DNA of 64,000 nucleotides from Pelagerythrobacter marinus (GTDB lineage Bacteria; Pseudomonadota; Alphaproteobacteria; Sphingomonadales; Sphingomonadaceae): NCBI RefSeq assembly GCF_009827515.1, contig NZ_WTYO01000003.1, positions 429,063 through 493,062 of the forward strand. The letters run 5' to 3'. Positions 20,624-30,528 of this stretch are shown piece by piece; position 1 is the first letter of the stretch; each line of letters starts with the position of its first letter. The notes below the pieces were generated by a model. It saw nothing but the letters and a program-made list of their open reading frames with translations. It did no database searches and was not told the origin of the DNA. The position numbers and the translations under genes were made by a program.

Positions 20624-20902
20624 CTAGACCCGGCCGCTCAGGATCAGCCAGGCGGAGGCGATGTTGAGCGCGGTATAGCCGCAATAGGCCCAGACGATCG
20701 CGGGCCAGCCGTTCGCGACCAGGAGCAGAGCCGCCAGCAGGACGAGGAACTCGGTCACCAGCGTAATCCGTCCGCCCAGCATGTGCACGAACCACGGCAT
20801 CCGGCCGAGCAGCGGGTGGCCGCTTTCCAGCACGGCCTTGTGCATCGCGAAGTTGCCGATGCCCATGAGGAAGACGAAGATCACGGCCACGCGCGCCATC
20901 AT
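20624..20902 (-). CDS. Small integral membrane protein
   Basis: About 92 residues with three hydrophobic segments and no recognised family. Tandem ATG codons at 20902 and 20899 follow a GGCGGGGG stretch. Located 38 bp upstream of the lipid-kinase gene and probably in the same transcript. Confidence 0.6.
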   Translation of the reverse strand: MMARVAVIFVFLMGIGNFAMHKAVLESGHPLLGRMPWFVHMLGGRITLVTEFLVLLAALLLVANGWPAIVWAYCGYTALNIASAWLILSGRV

Positions 20903-21105
20903 GCACCCCCGCCGGTCGTTTGCCAAACGCGGTTCGTCGGGCGGTTCGATCCGTCCGTCAGGAAGGCGGCGCGTCCGTCGACACCGCGTGATCCGTGGTC
21001 GAGACTTCGGTGCCGCAGGGGCGCGCGCGCCCTAATACAGGGGCTGCGGGATGCCTCTTCCCCCCACTTCAACCCCCGGGGCAGCCCGCAGACGGAGGAA
21101 TGCAC

Positions 21106-21402
21106 ATGAAACGCCCCCTTGTTGCCCTTGCCGCCCTGGCCACTTTCGGCGCGCTGGCCACCCCCGCCCACGCCGATACGCTGTCCATTCCCTATCGCGA
21201 TCTCGACCTGTCCACGGCCGAGGGCCAGAAGGCGCTCGACCGGCGGATCGACGTCGCGGTTCGCGAATTCTGCGCGCTCGACCAGCAGCGCACCGGCACG
21301 CGCATCGCGTCCAACGCCTCGCGCCGGTGCTATGCCGAAACGAAGCGCCAGGCGACCAGGCACTTCGCTGCCATCATAGACGAGCAGCGGGTCGGCGGCT
21401 GA
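21106..21402 (+). CDS. UrcA family periplasmic protein
   Basis: About 98 residues: a signal peptide ending ATPAHA, then the UrcA pattern IPYRDLDLSTAEGQKALDRRI, a cysteine pair (EFCAL and RRCYA) and a basic tail. The family is common in sphingomonads and of unknown role. A GGAGGAA ribosome site precedes ATG 21106. Confidence 0.85.
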   Translation: MKRPLVALAALATFGALATPAHADTLSIPYRDLDLSTAEGQKALDRRIDVAVREFCALDQQRTGTRIASNASRRCYAETKRQATRHFAAIIDEQRVGG

Positions 21403-21422
21403 TCACTCCTCGGCTGTCACCT

Positions 21423-21462
21423 CGGCCCGGACCGGTTCAGTCCCCCGGTCCGGGCCGTTTTT
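21423..21462 (+). terminator. Strong Rho-independent terminator after the UrcA gene
   Basis: A perfect 13-bp stem (21423-21435 with 21445-21457, CGGCCCGGACCGG) with a 9-base loop and five T. It may also serve the convergent LytTR gene on the other strand. Confidence 0.9.
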
Positions 21463-21524
21463 CATCGGTGCCCCGGACAATGCCCGCGCCGCCTCCCCCC
21501 CCCGGCGGCGCCGCCGCGCCGCCG

Positions 21525-22262
21525 TCAGCGCCCGGCCATGGCTTTCACCTTGGGCAGGTAGGTGCGCCCGATGCGCACGGCCTCACCGCCTTCCAGTTCG
21601 GCCGACCACACGCCCAGCCCGTCGTGGCGCAGGCCCCTGATGCGGTCCTTGCGCAGGATCGTGGACCGGTGGACGCGGATGAACGCGGCCGGGTCCAGCC
21701 TTTCCTCGAGCCCCGCGATCGTCTGCAGCAGCAGGTAACTGCGATCGCCGAGATGCAGGCGGACATAATCGCGTTCGGCGTCCACCCGGTCGATCTGGTC
21801 CACCTCGATCCGCAGCAGTTCGGAACGGTGCGGAACCCACAGCTCGGTCAGCCAGCGGCTTTCCGCCCGCGCCGGCTGCGTGCGGCGCGAGATCGCGCGC
21901 TCGATCGCCCGCGACAGGCGTTCGTGGGCGACCGGCTTGAGCACGTAATCGACCGCGTCGAGATCGAACGCCTCGACTGCGAAATGATCGTGCGCGGTGA
22001 CGAAGATCACCGCCGGCCGGCGCGATCGCCGGGCGAGGGCGCGGGCGACCGAGAGCCCGTCGGCCTCGGGCATCGTCATGTCGAGCAGGACGAGATCGGG
22101 CTCCAGCGCCTCGACCAGGCGCAGCGCGGCCGCGCCGTCGCTGGCGGTGCCGACCACGGCCAGTTCGGGCAGCTTGGCGCAGATCACCTGCATTCGTTCG
22201 ACCGCGAGCGGTTCGTCGTCCACGATCAGAGTGCGCAGCGGTTGGTCTTCGTGATCAGCCAT
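21525..22262 (-). CDS. LytTR-family response regulator
   Basis: About 245 residues. The receiver domain has TLIVDDEPLA, phospho-acceptor aspartate in LVLLDMTMP, the T of FVTAHD and K of YVLKPV. The C-terminal LytTR DNA-binding domain (VDAERDYVRLHLG, FIRVHRSTILRKD) follows. Overlaps the kinase gene upstream by 8 bp. Targets are not evident. Confidence 0.93.
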   Translation of the reverse strand: MADHEDQPLRTLIVDDEPLAVERMQVICAKLPELAVVGTASDGAAALRLVEALEPDLVLLDMTMPEADGLSVARALARRSRRPAVIFVTAHDHFAVEAFDLDAVDYVLKPVAHERLSRAIERAISRRTQPARAESRWLTELWVPHRSELLRIEVDQIDRVDAERDYVRLHLGDRSYLLLQTIAGLEERLDPAAFIRVHRSTILRKDRIRGLRHDGLGVWSAELEGGEAVRIGRTYLPKVKAMAGR

Positions 22263-23490
22263 GTTTCACCAGCGGGATGCGGATTTCCGTGAGATAGCCG
22301 CCCTCGACCGGGCCCGAGGTGACCGAGGCCTCGCGCCCGAAGCGGGCCTGGAGCCGGTCGCGCACGTTGGCGAGGCCGATGCCGAAGCCCTGCCCGGCCG
22401 AAGACGGCGCGCCCGGCCCGTCGTCCTCCACCGTTATCGCGAGCCGGCCGTAGTCCTCGCGCGCGGCGATGCGGATCGTCACCGGCACCTTGTGCGGGGC
22501 GACCGCGTAGCGCACCGAGTTTTCGACCAGCGGCTGCAGGATCATGCCCGGCACGCGCGCCTCGGCGAGGTCGGTCGGAAGATCGAACACCGCCTCCAGC
22601 CGGTCGGGGAACCGGACCGATTCGATCGCCAGGTACTGGCGTTGCAGCTCGAACTCGTCCTCCAGCGGCACGTCGCTGGTCGGGTCTTCGGCCAGGCTGT
22701 GGCGATAGAAGCTGGCGATCGACTGGATCATCGTCTCGGCCCGGTCGGCCTTGCCCGTCATGACCAGCGAGGACAGCGAGTTGAGCGTATTGAACAGGAA
22801 ATGCGGGTTCACCTGGTAGCGCAGCGATCGCAGCTCGGCCGCCTTGGCCGCGCTGCGGAAGCGTTCCTCGCGCCGTTCGGCCGCGCGCGCCTGGGCGCCC
22901 GCGAGCATAGCGAAGTAGAGCGAGGCCCAGGCGAGCAGCAGGAAATAGCGCCCGAGCGCGATATCCACCACTTGCAGCCACTGGTCGAGCCGCGAGGGGG
23001 CCGGCGCGATCATCACGCTCGCCGGCGCGCCCGCCGCGTCCTTGCTGACGCCGAGCCCGGTCAGGTCGCGGAAGCGTTCGGGCGGGATGTCGACCAGCAG
23101 GTTGCCCGCCTCGTCGCGCCGGATGTTGATCCCGCGATCGCGGCCGAAGTTCTCTTCGACCTTGCGCTGCATGTCGGCGAAGATCCACTGGTTGGTCTGC
23201 GCGATCGGGACCGCGATCGGGACCGCGACGAGGACCGCGGCGAGGATCTTGGCCCACAGCGGGCGATTGTCGAACAGCCGCAGGATGATCCACAGCAGGA
23301 CCGTCATGCCGATGCCGACCAGGGTCACCAGCCCGCGGCGCCAGAGCAGCTCCACCTGCGGTTCGAAGCCGACGATCGCGGCGCGCAGGGTGGTGAGCAG
23401 GAAATAGCACAGCCACAGCCCCGCCATCGAGGCGAGGACGGTGACGACCGGCACGCGGGCGCGCTCGTCTGCAGGAACGGTTTCGGCCAT
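22255..23490 (-). CDS. LytS-like sensor histidine kinase
   Basis: About 411 residues: four hydrophobic segments in the first 150 and around 240, then the His_kinase domain with YQVNPHFLFNTLNSL (phospho-histidine) and an ATPase domain (LVENSVRYAV, VEDDGPG, GIGLANVRDRL). Paired with the LytTR regulator downstream by an 8-bp overlap; the signal is unknown. Confidence 0.92.
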   Translation of the reverse strand: MAETVPADERARVPVVTVLASMAGLWLCYFLLTTLRAAIVGFEPQVELLWRRGLVTLVGIGMTVLLWIILRLFDNRPLWAKILAAVLVAVPIAVPIAQTNQWIFADMQRKVEENFGRDRGINIRRDEAGNLLVDIPPERFRDLTGLGVSKDAAGAPASVMIAPAPSRLDQWLQVVDIALGRYFLLLAWASLYFAMLAGAQARAAERREERFRSAAKAAELRSLRYQVNPHFLFNTLNSLSSLVMTGKADRAETMIQSIASFYRHSLAEDPTSDVPLEDEFELQRQYLAIESVRFPDRLEAVFDLPTDLAEARVPGMILQPLVENSVRYAVAPHKVPVTIRIAAREDYGRLAITVEDDGPGAPSSAGQGFGIGLANVRDRLQARFGREASVTSGPVEGGYLTEIRIPLVKHG

Positions 23491-23572
23491 GTTCAGGATA
23501 CCGGTCTAGCCGCGGCGGGGGCGGGGCCGCCAGCGCGGTCGTCGGAGCGCCTTTGCGCTTCGTCGAACGCCG

Positions 23573-25114
23573 TCACGCCCCCTCGAGCAGCTTCTCGCGC
23601 GCGATCCGCTCCTTCCATTGCGCGGGCGCGAGCTTGTGCACGTTGTTGCCCGCCGCATCGACCGCGACGGTCACCGGCATGTCTTCCACCGTGAACTCGT
23701 AGATCGCCTCCATCCCGAGGTCTTCGAAGGCGACGACTTCGGCCTGCTTGATCGCCCGCGCGACCAGGTATGCCGCGCCCCCGGTCGCCATGAGATAGGC
23801 AGTCTTGAAACGGCTGATCACCTCGACCGCGTCGGCGCCGCGTTCGGCCTTGCCGATCATGGCCAGGAGGCCGAGGTCGAGCATCATCCCGGTGAACTTG
23901 TCCATCCGGGTGGCCGTGGTCGGGCCGGCGGGGCCGACGACTTCGCCCATGACCGGATCGACCGGGCCGACGTAGTAGATCGCCCGCCCGCGGAAATCGA
24001 CCGGCAGCTCCTCGCCCCGGGCCAGCATGTCCTGGATCCGCTTGTGCGCGGCATCGCGACCGGTCAGCATCCTGCCCGAGAGCAGCAGCCGGTCGCCGTG
24101 CTGCCAGCTTTCGACTTCCTCTTTCGTCAGGTTGTCGAGATCGACCCGCCGGGCGGAGGAATCGGGCTGCCAGTGGACGTCCGGCCATTCGTCGAGCCGG
24201 GGCGGCTCGAGATAGGTCGGGCCCGATCCGTCGAGGGTGAAGTGCGCGTGGCGTGTGGCAGCGCAATTGGGGATCATCGCCACCGGCTTGCCCGCCGCGT
24301 GGCAGGGCGCGTCGAGGATCTTGACGTCGAGCACGGTCGAAAGGCCGCCCAGTCCCTGTGCGCCGACGCCCTGGGCGTTGACCGCGTCGTAGATGTCGAT
24401 CCGCAGCTTCTCGATATCGCTCTGCGGCCCGCGCGCCTTCAGCTGGGCCATGTCGATCGGCTCCATCAGGCTTTGCTTGGCCAGCTTCACGCAGTGTTCG
24501 GCCGTGCCCCCGATGCCGATGCCCAGCATCCCCGGCGGGCACCACCCGGCCCCCATCGAGGGGATCTGTTCCAGCACCCAGTCGACGATGTTGTCGCTGG
24601 GATTCATCATCTTGAACTTGGACTTGTTCTCGCTGCCGCCGCCCTTGGCCGCGACGTCGATCTCCACCTTGTTGCCGGGCACCATCTCGACCGACAGGAC
24701 GCAGGGCGTGTTGTCGCGCGTGTTGCGGCGGGTGAAGGCGGGATCGGCCAGGATCGAGGCGCGCAGCTTGTTGTCGGGATGGGTATAGGCGCGGCGGACC
24801 CCTTCATCGACGACGTCCTGCAGGCTGCGCGCCGAATCGAGCCGGCAGTCCTGCCCCCACTTGACGAAGACGTTGACGATCCCCGTGTCCTGGCAGATCG
24901 GCCGGTGGCCTTCCGCGCACATCCGGCTGTTGGTCAGGATCTGCGCGATCGCGTCTTTCGCGGCCGCGCCCCGCTCCGCCTCGTAAGCCGCGCCGAGCGC
25001 GCGGATATAGTCCATCGGGTGGTAGTAGGAGATATATTGCAGTGCGTCGGCCACGCTTTCGATCAGGTCCGCCTCGCGGATCGTCACCAGGGGCCGTCCT
25101 TCAAAGTCGCTCAT
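23573..25114 (-). CDS. Class I (iron-sulfur) fumarate hydratase
   Basis: About 513 residues. Interconverts fumarate and malate in the TCA cycle using a [4Fe-4S] cluster. Segments PICQDTGIVNVFVKWG, GAGWCPPGMLGIGIGG and the C-terminal YYVGPVDPV and GPTTATRMDKF are typical of the single-chain FumA/FumB type; candidate cluster cysteines lie in the ICQDTG, GWCPPG and IPNCAATRH segments. ATG 25114 is preferred over 25177. Confidence 0.95.
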   Translation of the reverse strand: MSDFEGRPLVTIREADLIESVADALQYISYYHPMDYIRALGAAYEAERGAAAKDAIAQILTNSRMCAEGHRPICQDTGIVNVFVKWGQDCRLDSARSLQDVVDEGVRRAYTHPDNKLRASILADPAFTRRNTRDNTPCVLSVEMVPGNKVEIDVAAKGGGSENKSKFKMMNPSDNIVDWVLEQIPSMGAGWCPPGMLGIGIGGTAEHCVKLAKQSLMEPIDMAQLKARGPQSDIEKLRIDIYDAVNAQGVGAQGLGGLSTVLDVKILDAPCHAAGKPVAMIPNCAATRHAHFTLDGSGPTYLEPPRLDEWPDVHWQPDSSARRVDLDNLTKEEVESWQHGDRLLLSGRMLTGRDAAHKRIQDMLARGEELPVDFRGRAIYYVGPVDPVMGEVVGPAGPTTATRMDKFTGMMLDLGLLAMIGKAERGADAVEVISRFKTAYLMATGGAAYLVARAIKQAEVVAFEDLGMEAIYEFTVEDMPVTVAVDAAGNNVHKLAPAQWKERIAREKLLEGA

Positions 25115-25268
25115 CGAAGCCAAGTTCCTTCCCATCGATTGGCGAATCCCATAGTCGCGTCGCGGGCCTAGCGTCAAAGCGCTTGGCCGGGCGGGGCGAT
25201 ACGCCTAAAGCCTTGCCCGATTGACCAACTGTGTTAAGCGTGTAATACAGCGCGCCGAGGCTTTTCGA

Positions 25269-25871
25269 ATGACCCTTGCTGAAACCCGCCCCTCCACCAG
25301 CGACTTCGCCGCCGCCCGGCGCGCGATGATCGACAGCCAGCTGCGCACCAGCGGCGTCAACGACCTGTTCGTGCTCGAACGGATGAACGCCGTCCCGCGC
25401 GAGGATCACGTGCCTGAATCGGCCCGCGGCGTCGCCTACATGGACCGCGCGATCGCGTTCGACGAGGGTGGCCACATCGCCGCCCCGGTGTTCTACGGCG
25501 CCCTGCTGCGCGAGGCGCGCCCCGTCGCCGAAGACAGCGTGCTGATCGTCGATGGCGGCAGCGGTTACCTGCCCGCGCTGATCGAGCCGCTGGTTGCCTC
25601 GGTCAAGGCGATCACGCCCGAAAGCGCGCAGGGGACGCTGCGTGGCACCTATTCGCTGATCCTGGTCGACGGCGCGGTGGAAGTCTTCCCGGCCACGCTG
25701 ACCCGCCGCCTGGCCGACGATGGCCGGGTGCTGACCGGGCTGATCGAAAACGGCGTGACGCGCCTTGCCGCGGGCCGCCCGGCGGGCGGCGGGATCGGCT
25801 GGCTGCGACTGGCCGAAATGGGCATTCCGCGCCTCGCGGTCTTCGACGCGCCGAAGCGGTGGACCTTCTGA
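25269..25871 (+). CDS. Protein-L-isoaspartate O-methyltransferase-like protein, degenerate
   Basis: About 200 residues. The N-terminal part (RRAMIDSQLRTSGVND, VPREDHVP) is that of PCMT enzymes, but the SAM-binding loop reads VDGGSGYLPA instead of a full EIGTGSGYQ and the fold after it is shortened. It may be a non-catalytic or altered relative. It sits directly before a TolC gene (1-bp gap), an order conserved in sphingomonads as far as I recall. Confidence 0.75.
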   Translation: MTLAETRPSTSDFAAARRAMIDSQLRTSGVNDLFVLERMNAVPREDHVPESARGVAYMDRAIAFDEGGHIAAPVFYGALLREARPVAEDSVLIVDGGSGYLPALIEPLVASVKAITPESAQGTLRGTYSLILVDGAVEVFPATLTRRLADDGRVLTGLIENGVTRLAAGRPAGGGIGWLRLAEMGIPRLAVFDAPKRWTF

Positions 25872-25872
25872 C

Positions 25873-27375
25873 ATGGTGCGCCGGGGCGCGTGGCGGGCCT
25901 TGCCGGCCCTGATGGCCGGTGCCGGGCTGGTTGCCGCCCCCGCCAGTGCCGATACCCTGCGCGAGGCGCTGGCCGATGCCTATCGGACCAATCCCGCGCT
26001 CCAGGCGGCGCGCGCCGAACAGCGGGCGGTGGACGAAGGCGTTCCGATCGAGAAATCGGCCGGCCGGCCGAGCATCGATGCCACCGGCCGCTATGCCGAG
26101 TTCCTGAACAAGAGCTCGACCAGCTTCACCGCGCCCGAACGCGCGATCACCGCCAACGTCGATCTCGGCGTGCCGATCTATTCGGGCGGGGCGGTCCGCA
26201 ATGCCGTGCGCGCGGCGGAAGAACGCGTCCAGGCGGGCCAGGCCGATCTGCGCGCGACCGAATCGGCGATCTTCAGCCAGGTCGTCGCCGCCTACATGGA
26301 CGTGATCCGCAACGAGGCGATCGTCGGTCTGGCCGCCAACCAGGTCGACGTGCTTTCGACCAATCTCCAGGCGACCAGCGACCGGTTCGAGATCGGCGAC
26401 CTCACCCGCACCGACGTCGCGCAGTCGCAGGCCCGGCTGGCGGCGGCGCAGAGCGACCTTCGCTCGGCCCAGGCCAACCTGATCGCCGCGCGCGAGGATT
26501 ATATCGCCCTCGTCGGGGACGCGCCCGTCGCGCTCCAGCCTCCGCCGCCCCTGCCCGGCCTGCCCGGCAGCCCGGAAGAGGCCGTGGCCGCCGCGCTGGA
26601 AAACAACCCCGACCTGATCGCCGCGCGCGAACGGGCCGAAGCCGCCGGCTACGACATCGACGTGGCCGGGGCGGGGCGCCTGCCGCGCGTCTCGCTCTTC
26701 ACCGGCTACGGCTACGAGAACTTCCTCGGCACCCTGGGCGGCGCGGTCACCGACGATCCGACCCTGCCCGACACGAGCGTGCCGCAGACTTCGGCCAGCG
26801 TCAGCGCGGGGGTCGCCATCAGCATCCCGATCTTCCAGGGCGGCCGCCCCGCCGCCTTGCAGCGCCAGGCGCAGGCGCGCGCCTCGGCCGCGCTGGAAGC
26901 GATCATCGCGACCGAGCGCGACGTGATCGCGCAAGTGCGCGCCGCCTATTCGAGCTGGCAGGCCGCGCTCGCGATCATCGAGAGCTCGCAGACCGCGGTC
27001 GCCGCCGCGGAGCTGAGCCTCGAAGGGGTGCGGGCCGAGAACTCGATCGGCAACCGCACGATCCTCGACGTGCTCAATGCCGAACAGGAACTGCTCAACG
27101 CCCAGGTCGAACTCGTGACCGCGCGGCGCAATGCCTATGTCGCCGGCTTCAGCCTGCTGGCCGCGATGGGCCGGGCCGAGGCGCGGGATCTCGGCCTCGA
27201 CGGCCACGGCCTGCTCTACGATCCGCAGCTCAATTTCGAGCGGGTCGAAGGCAAGTGGTTCGACTGGGACCGCGATCCCGATCCGTCGGTCCAGTCGACG
27301 AGCACCGTTGACATCCCGGCACAGGACGCGGACATTCGCGGCCAAGCGAACCTGCCGGCCCGGGACACCGACTGA
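25873..27375 (+). CDS. TolC family outer-membrane channel protein
   Basis: About 500 residues. Signal peptide ends APASA; the two OEP repeats are visible (LREALADAYRTNPAL and PEEAVAAALENNPDL), each followed by long helical stretches, with SIPIFQGG before the second helix pair and NRTILDVLNAEQELLNAQ near the end. It forms the outer-membrane exit duct of type I secretion or efflux; no membrane-fusion partner is adjacent. Confidence 0.93.
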   Translation: MVRRGAWRALPALMAGAGLVAAPASADTLREALADAYRTNPALQAARAEQRAVDEGVPIEKSAGRPSIDATGRYAEFLNKSSTSFTAPERAITANVDLGVPIYSGGAVRNAVRAAEERVQAGQADLRATESAIFSQVVAAYMDVIRNEAIVGLAANQVDVLSTNLQATSDRFEIGDLTRTDVAQSQARLAAAQSDLRSAQANLIAAREDYIALVGDAPVALQPPPPLPGLPGSPEEAVAAALENNPDLIAARERAEAAGYDIDVAGAGRLPRVSLFTGYGYENFLGTLGGAVTDDPTLPDTSVPQTSASVSAGVAISIPIFQGGRPAALQRQAQARASAALEAIIATERDVIAQVRAAYSSWQAALAIIESSQTAVAAAELSLEGVRAENSIGNRTILDVLNAEQELLNAQVELVTARRNAYVAGFSLLAAMGRAEARDLGLDGHGLLYDPQLNFERVEGKWFDWDRDPDPSVQSTSTVDIPAQDADIRGQANLPARDTD

Positions 27376-27411
27376 GCCGGCGCGAGAAGGGCCAGACGGG
27401 GGGCCAGGAAT

Positions 27412-27954
27412 ATGCACCATCAAGGCGAGGCATCGGTCGAGGAAATCCTCGAATCGATCAAGAAGGTGATCGCGCGCGACAACCGCGCGAGCGCGCTCGA
27501 AACGCGTCGCCGGCGCGAGGAGGCCGGCGTTGCCGGGGCCGGGTCCGCAACCCAGGATTCGCGGCAGGACGACGAAGTGCTCGACCTCGGCGCCGCCTCT
27601 TTCGTGGAAGAAGCGCGTGCCGACCAGGTCCGTGCAGATGGGGCCCGCGCGGATGGGACCCGTTCGGATGGGGCTCGCGCGGACGAGGGCGATTCGGGCG
27701 ACGACGACGGCGATTCGCCGCTGACGACCGACGCCGTGCGCGATTCGCTGCGCGAGAACCTGGCCGCGCTGGCCATGCTGGCCGAACCCGGCGCGCCGCC
27801 GCAGATCGTCCGTTCGGGCGAGACGTCGCTCGAAGGGCTCGTGCGCGACATGCTGCGTCCGATGCTGGCCGAATGGCTCGACCGCAACCTGCCGCCGATG
27901 GTGGAACGGCTTGTGAAGGCGGAGATCGCGCGGATCGCCGGCAAGCGCGGCTGA
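27412..27954 (+). CDS. PopZ-like / DUF2497 protein
   Basis: About 180 residues in the three-part layout of PopZ: a short N-terminal helix (SVEEILESIKKVIARDN), a long acidic low-complexity middle (residues ~45-105, with a four-fold repeat) and a C-terminal helical oligomerisation region (LRPMLAEWLDRNLPPMVERLVKAEI). PopZ organises the cell pole in alphaproteobacteria. The expected downstream valS is missing here; an S9 peptidase follows instead. Confidence 0.85.
   Translation: MHHQGEASVEEILESIKKVIARDNRASALETRRRREEAGVAGAGSATQDSRQDDEVLDLGAASFVEEARADQVRADGARADGTRSDGARADEGDSGDDDGDSPLTTDAVRDSLRENLAALAMLAEPGAPPQIVRSGETSLEGLVRDMLRPMLAEWLDRNLPPMVERLVKAEIARIAGKRG
27631..27690 (+). repeat. Four 15-bp coding repeats in the PopZ-like gene
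   Basis: Four in-phase imperfect 15-bp units starting at 27631, 27646, 27661 and 27676 encode RADGA-RADGT-RSDGA-RADEG in the disordered acidic middle. Copy number is likely variable between strains. Confidence 0.85.
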
Positions 27955-28036
27955 GCCTTGCCGGTGCCGCTCGCCTCGCCGGCGGGCGCGGGCGAGATCG
28001 TTGCAGCATTTCCCGCCGGGCGCTAGGCCCGGAGGC

Positions 28037-30151
28037 ATGATCAGGATCGTCGCAGGCCTAGCCGCCTCCTTCGCCGCGCTGGCTCATGCCGCGCCCGCCG
28101 CGTCCAGCGAAAGCGCCCCGATGACGGCGCAGGACCTGGTGACAATGCCGCGCCTCGGCGCGCCGGCCGCCTCGGCCGACGGGCGGCTGGTCGTCTATCC
28201 GGTGACCCGGACCGATCCCGAGACGCTGGCGCGCACGACGCGGCTGCACTTGCGCGATCTCGACAATGCCGATGGCCGCGCCGTTGCACTCGACCTCGGC
28301 GGTTCGGCTTCCGCCGCCGCCTTCGGGCCGGACGGCCATCTCTATTTCCTGTCCGATCGGCCGGGCGCCGACGGCGAGGCGCGCAGCCGCGTCTGGCGGG
28401 TCGCGATCGGCGCCGATGGAGCCGCCGGCGCGCCGACGCAGGTGAGCCACGTCGCCGCGCCGGTGGCGGGCTTCGCCCTCGCGCCCGACGGCGGACGGAT
28501 CGCGCTGTTCGGCGATGCCGCACGCGATTGCCCGACGCTGGGCTGCGAAGACGACGGCACCGCCCACCTTCCGGGGCCGGGCGACGGGCGCCTCTACGAT
28601 GCGCGGGATGGCTTCGTCCGCCACTGGGACAGCTGGGAAACGCCGGGCACGTTCGGCCGCGTCTTCGCCTTCGAGCTGGTCGATGGCCGCACGCGGGGCG
28701 CGGGGGTTCCGCTCGACGGCCCGGCCGGGCCCGACGCGCTGGTCGGCGACGTGCCCACGCGGCCCTTCGGCGGCGGGGAGGAAATCGCCTGGGCGCCCGA
28801 CGGTTCGGGCGTCTATTTCGCCGCGCGCCGTTCCGACGCGGCCGAACCGGCATCGACCAATGTCGATATCTGGTGGAACGATCTGTCGGGCGCGGCGCCG
28901 GTCAATCTCACCGCCGGCAATGCCGCGACCGACACGCTCCCGGCCCCGTCGCCCGACGGCAGGTGGCTGGCCTGGGCGGCGATGGAGCGGCCCGGGTACG
29001 AATCCGATCGCCTCGTGGTCCACTTGCGCGATCTTGCCAGCGGCGAGACCCGGGCGCTGACCGACGGCTTCGACCGTTCGTTCGGGTCGCTTGCCTGGAC
29101 CGCCGATTCGCGCTGGATCGTCGCCACGGCGCAGGACGTGCTCGACACCCCGGCATTCCGCATCGACCCGCTGACAGGCGCGGTCGAGGAACTCGACCTG
29201 ATGGCGGGGAACGAGGCGCATATCGGCAACGTCGTCTCCCTGCCGGGCGAGCGCCTGCTGTTCACCCGCGATTCGATCGGCGCGCCGCCCGAACTGTTCC
29301 TGTCGCGCGGCTGGCAGCAGGCCGTGCCGCTGACCAAGGTGGCCGGCGACCACCTCGGCCGGCTCGCGCCGATCGTGACGCGGCGTTTCAGCTTCGCGGG
29401 CGCCGACGGGGCGACGGTCTGGGGCCAGATCACCAAGCTCGAAGGGCACGAGGGGCCGATGCCGGCGGTTCTCTACGTCCACGGCGGCCCGCAGGGATCG
29501 TTCAACGATGGCTGGTCCACCCGCTGGAACCCGCGCGTCGTGGCGAGCCGCGGCTATGCCGTGATCTCGGTCGATTTCCACGGATCGACCGGCTACGGGC
29601 AGGCCTTCACCGACGCGATCAACCGCGACTGGGGCGGCAAGCCGCTGGTGGACCTGCAGAAAGGGCTGGCGGCCGCGCTCGAGCTCGATCCCCAGATCGA
29701 CGGCACCCGCGCCTGCGCGATGGGCGCCAGCTACGGCGGCTACATGATGAACTGGATCGCCGGCCAGTGGCCCGACCGGTTCGACTGCCTCGTGCAGCAC
29801 GATGGCCTGTTCGACCTGCGCAGCTTCTATTACACGACCGAGGAACTGTGGTTCCCCCGGTGGGATTTCGGCGGTTCCTACGCCGAGAATGCCGAGCTCT
29901 ACGAGCGCTGGAACCCCGTCCACCATGTCGACAAGTGGAAGACGCCGATGCTGGTCGTCACCGGGCAGAAGGACTTCCGCGTCCCCTATACCCAGGCGCT
30001 CGGCGCGTTCACCGCGCTGCAGGAGCGCGAGGTCCCGGCGCAACTCCTGGTGTTCCCGGAGGAGAACCACTGGGTCCTGGGCGCGAAGAACTCGCTCCAG
30101 TGGCATGAAACGGTGTTCGCCTGGCTCGATCGCTGGCTGGGCGAGGAATGA
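28037..30151 (+). CDS. Secreted S9 family prolyl oligopeptidase-like peptidase
   Basis: About 704 residues. Signal peptide ends AHAAPAAS; a beta-propeller spans residues ~40-420, then an alpha/beta hydrolase. Nucleophile serine in [11 protein letters not shown], oxyanion region [10 protein letters not shown], catalytic aspartate around [12 protein letters not shown] and histidine in FPEENHWVL. Resembles dipeptidyl-peptidase IV/acylaminoacyl-peptidase. ATG 28037 is chosen because 28001 would precede the signal peptide. Confidence 0.92.
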   Translation: MIRIVAGLAASFAALAHAAPAASSESAPMTAQDLVTMPRLGAPAASADGRLVVYPVTRTDPETLARTTRLHLRDLDNADGRAVALDLGGSASAAAFGPDGHLYFLSDRPGADGEARSRVWRVAIGADGAAGAPTQVSHVAAPVAGFALAPDGGRIALFGDAARDCPTLGCEDDGTAHLPGPGDGRLYDARDGFVRHWDSWETPGTFGRVFAFELVDGRTRGAGVPLDGPAGPDALVGDVPTRPFGGGEEIAWAPDGSGVYFAARRSDAAEPASTNVDIWWNDLSGAAPVNLTAGNAATDTLPAPSPDGRWLAWAAMERPGYESDRLVVHLRDLASGETRALTDGFDRSFGSLAWTADSRWIVATAQDVLDTPAFRIDPLTGAVEELDLMAGNEAHIGNVVSLPGERLLFTRDSIGAPPELFLSRGWQQAVPLTKVAGDHLGRLAPIVTRRFSFAGADGATVWGQITKLEGHEGPMPAVLYVHGGPQGSFNDGWSTRWNPRVVASRGYAVISVDFHGSTGYGQAFTDAINRDWGGKPLVDLQKGLAAALELDPQIDGTRACAMGASYGGYMMNWIAGQWPDRFDCLVQHDGLFDLRSFYYTTEELWFPRWDFGGSYAENAELYERWNPVHHVDKWKTPMLVVTGQKDFRVPYTQALGAFTALQEREVPAQLLVFPEENHWVLGAKNSLQWHETVFAWLDRWLGEE

Positions 30152-30528
30152 CCTCGACGAAGGAACTGGCCAGGGCGCAGCGGGCACTCGCGGCGATCGG
30201 CGGCGAGACGATCGCGCGCCACATCTTCCTCTGCGCGGTGTCGGACAAGCAGAAATGCTGCCGCCGCGAAGAGGGCGAACGGGCCTGGAAATACCTGAAG
30301 AAACGGCTGAAGGCGCTTGGCCTGGCGGGATCGGTGGTCCAGCGGACCAAGGCCGATTGCCTCCAGGTCTGCGAAGCGGGGCCGATCGCGGTGGTCTGGC
30401 CCGACCGCGTCTGGTACCATTCGTGCAGCGAGCCGGTGCTCGAACGGATCATCCAGGAACACCTGATCGGCGGCGAGCCGGTGGAGGAATTCCGCCTCCA
30501 CGCCGTGCCCGGTCGCGCAGTGCGCTAG
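30148..30528 (+). CDS. Thioredoxin-like [2Fe-2S] ferredoxin
   Basis: About 126 residues. Cysteines [10 protein letters not shown] and [10 protein letters not shown] match the (2Fe-2S) ferredoxin fold related to NuoE, with IFLCAV at the cluster start and [26 protein letters not shown] at the end of the domain split over two short conserved blocks. Starts inside the stop of the S9 peptidase (ATGA) although one is secreted and the other cytoplasmic. Confidence 0.85.
   Translation: MTSTKELARAQRALAAIGGETIARHIFLCAVSDKQKCCRREEGERAWKYLKKRLKALGLAGSVVQRTKADCLQVCEAGPIAVVWPDRVWYHSCSEPVLERIIQEHLIGGEPVEEFRLHAVPGRAVR

Noticed and set aside
25612..28038. 808-codon minus-strand frame opposite tolC and the PopZ-like gene
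   Set aside because: A GC-rich shadow: Arg/Gly/His-rich translation without family features, while the plus strand has recognisable proteins.
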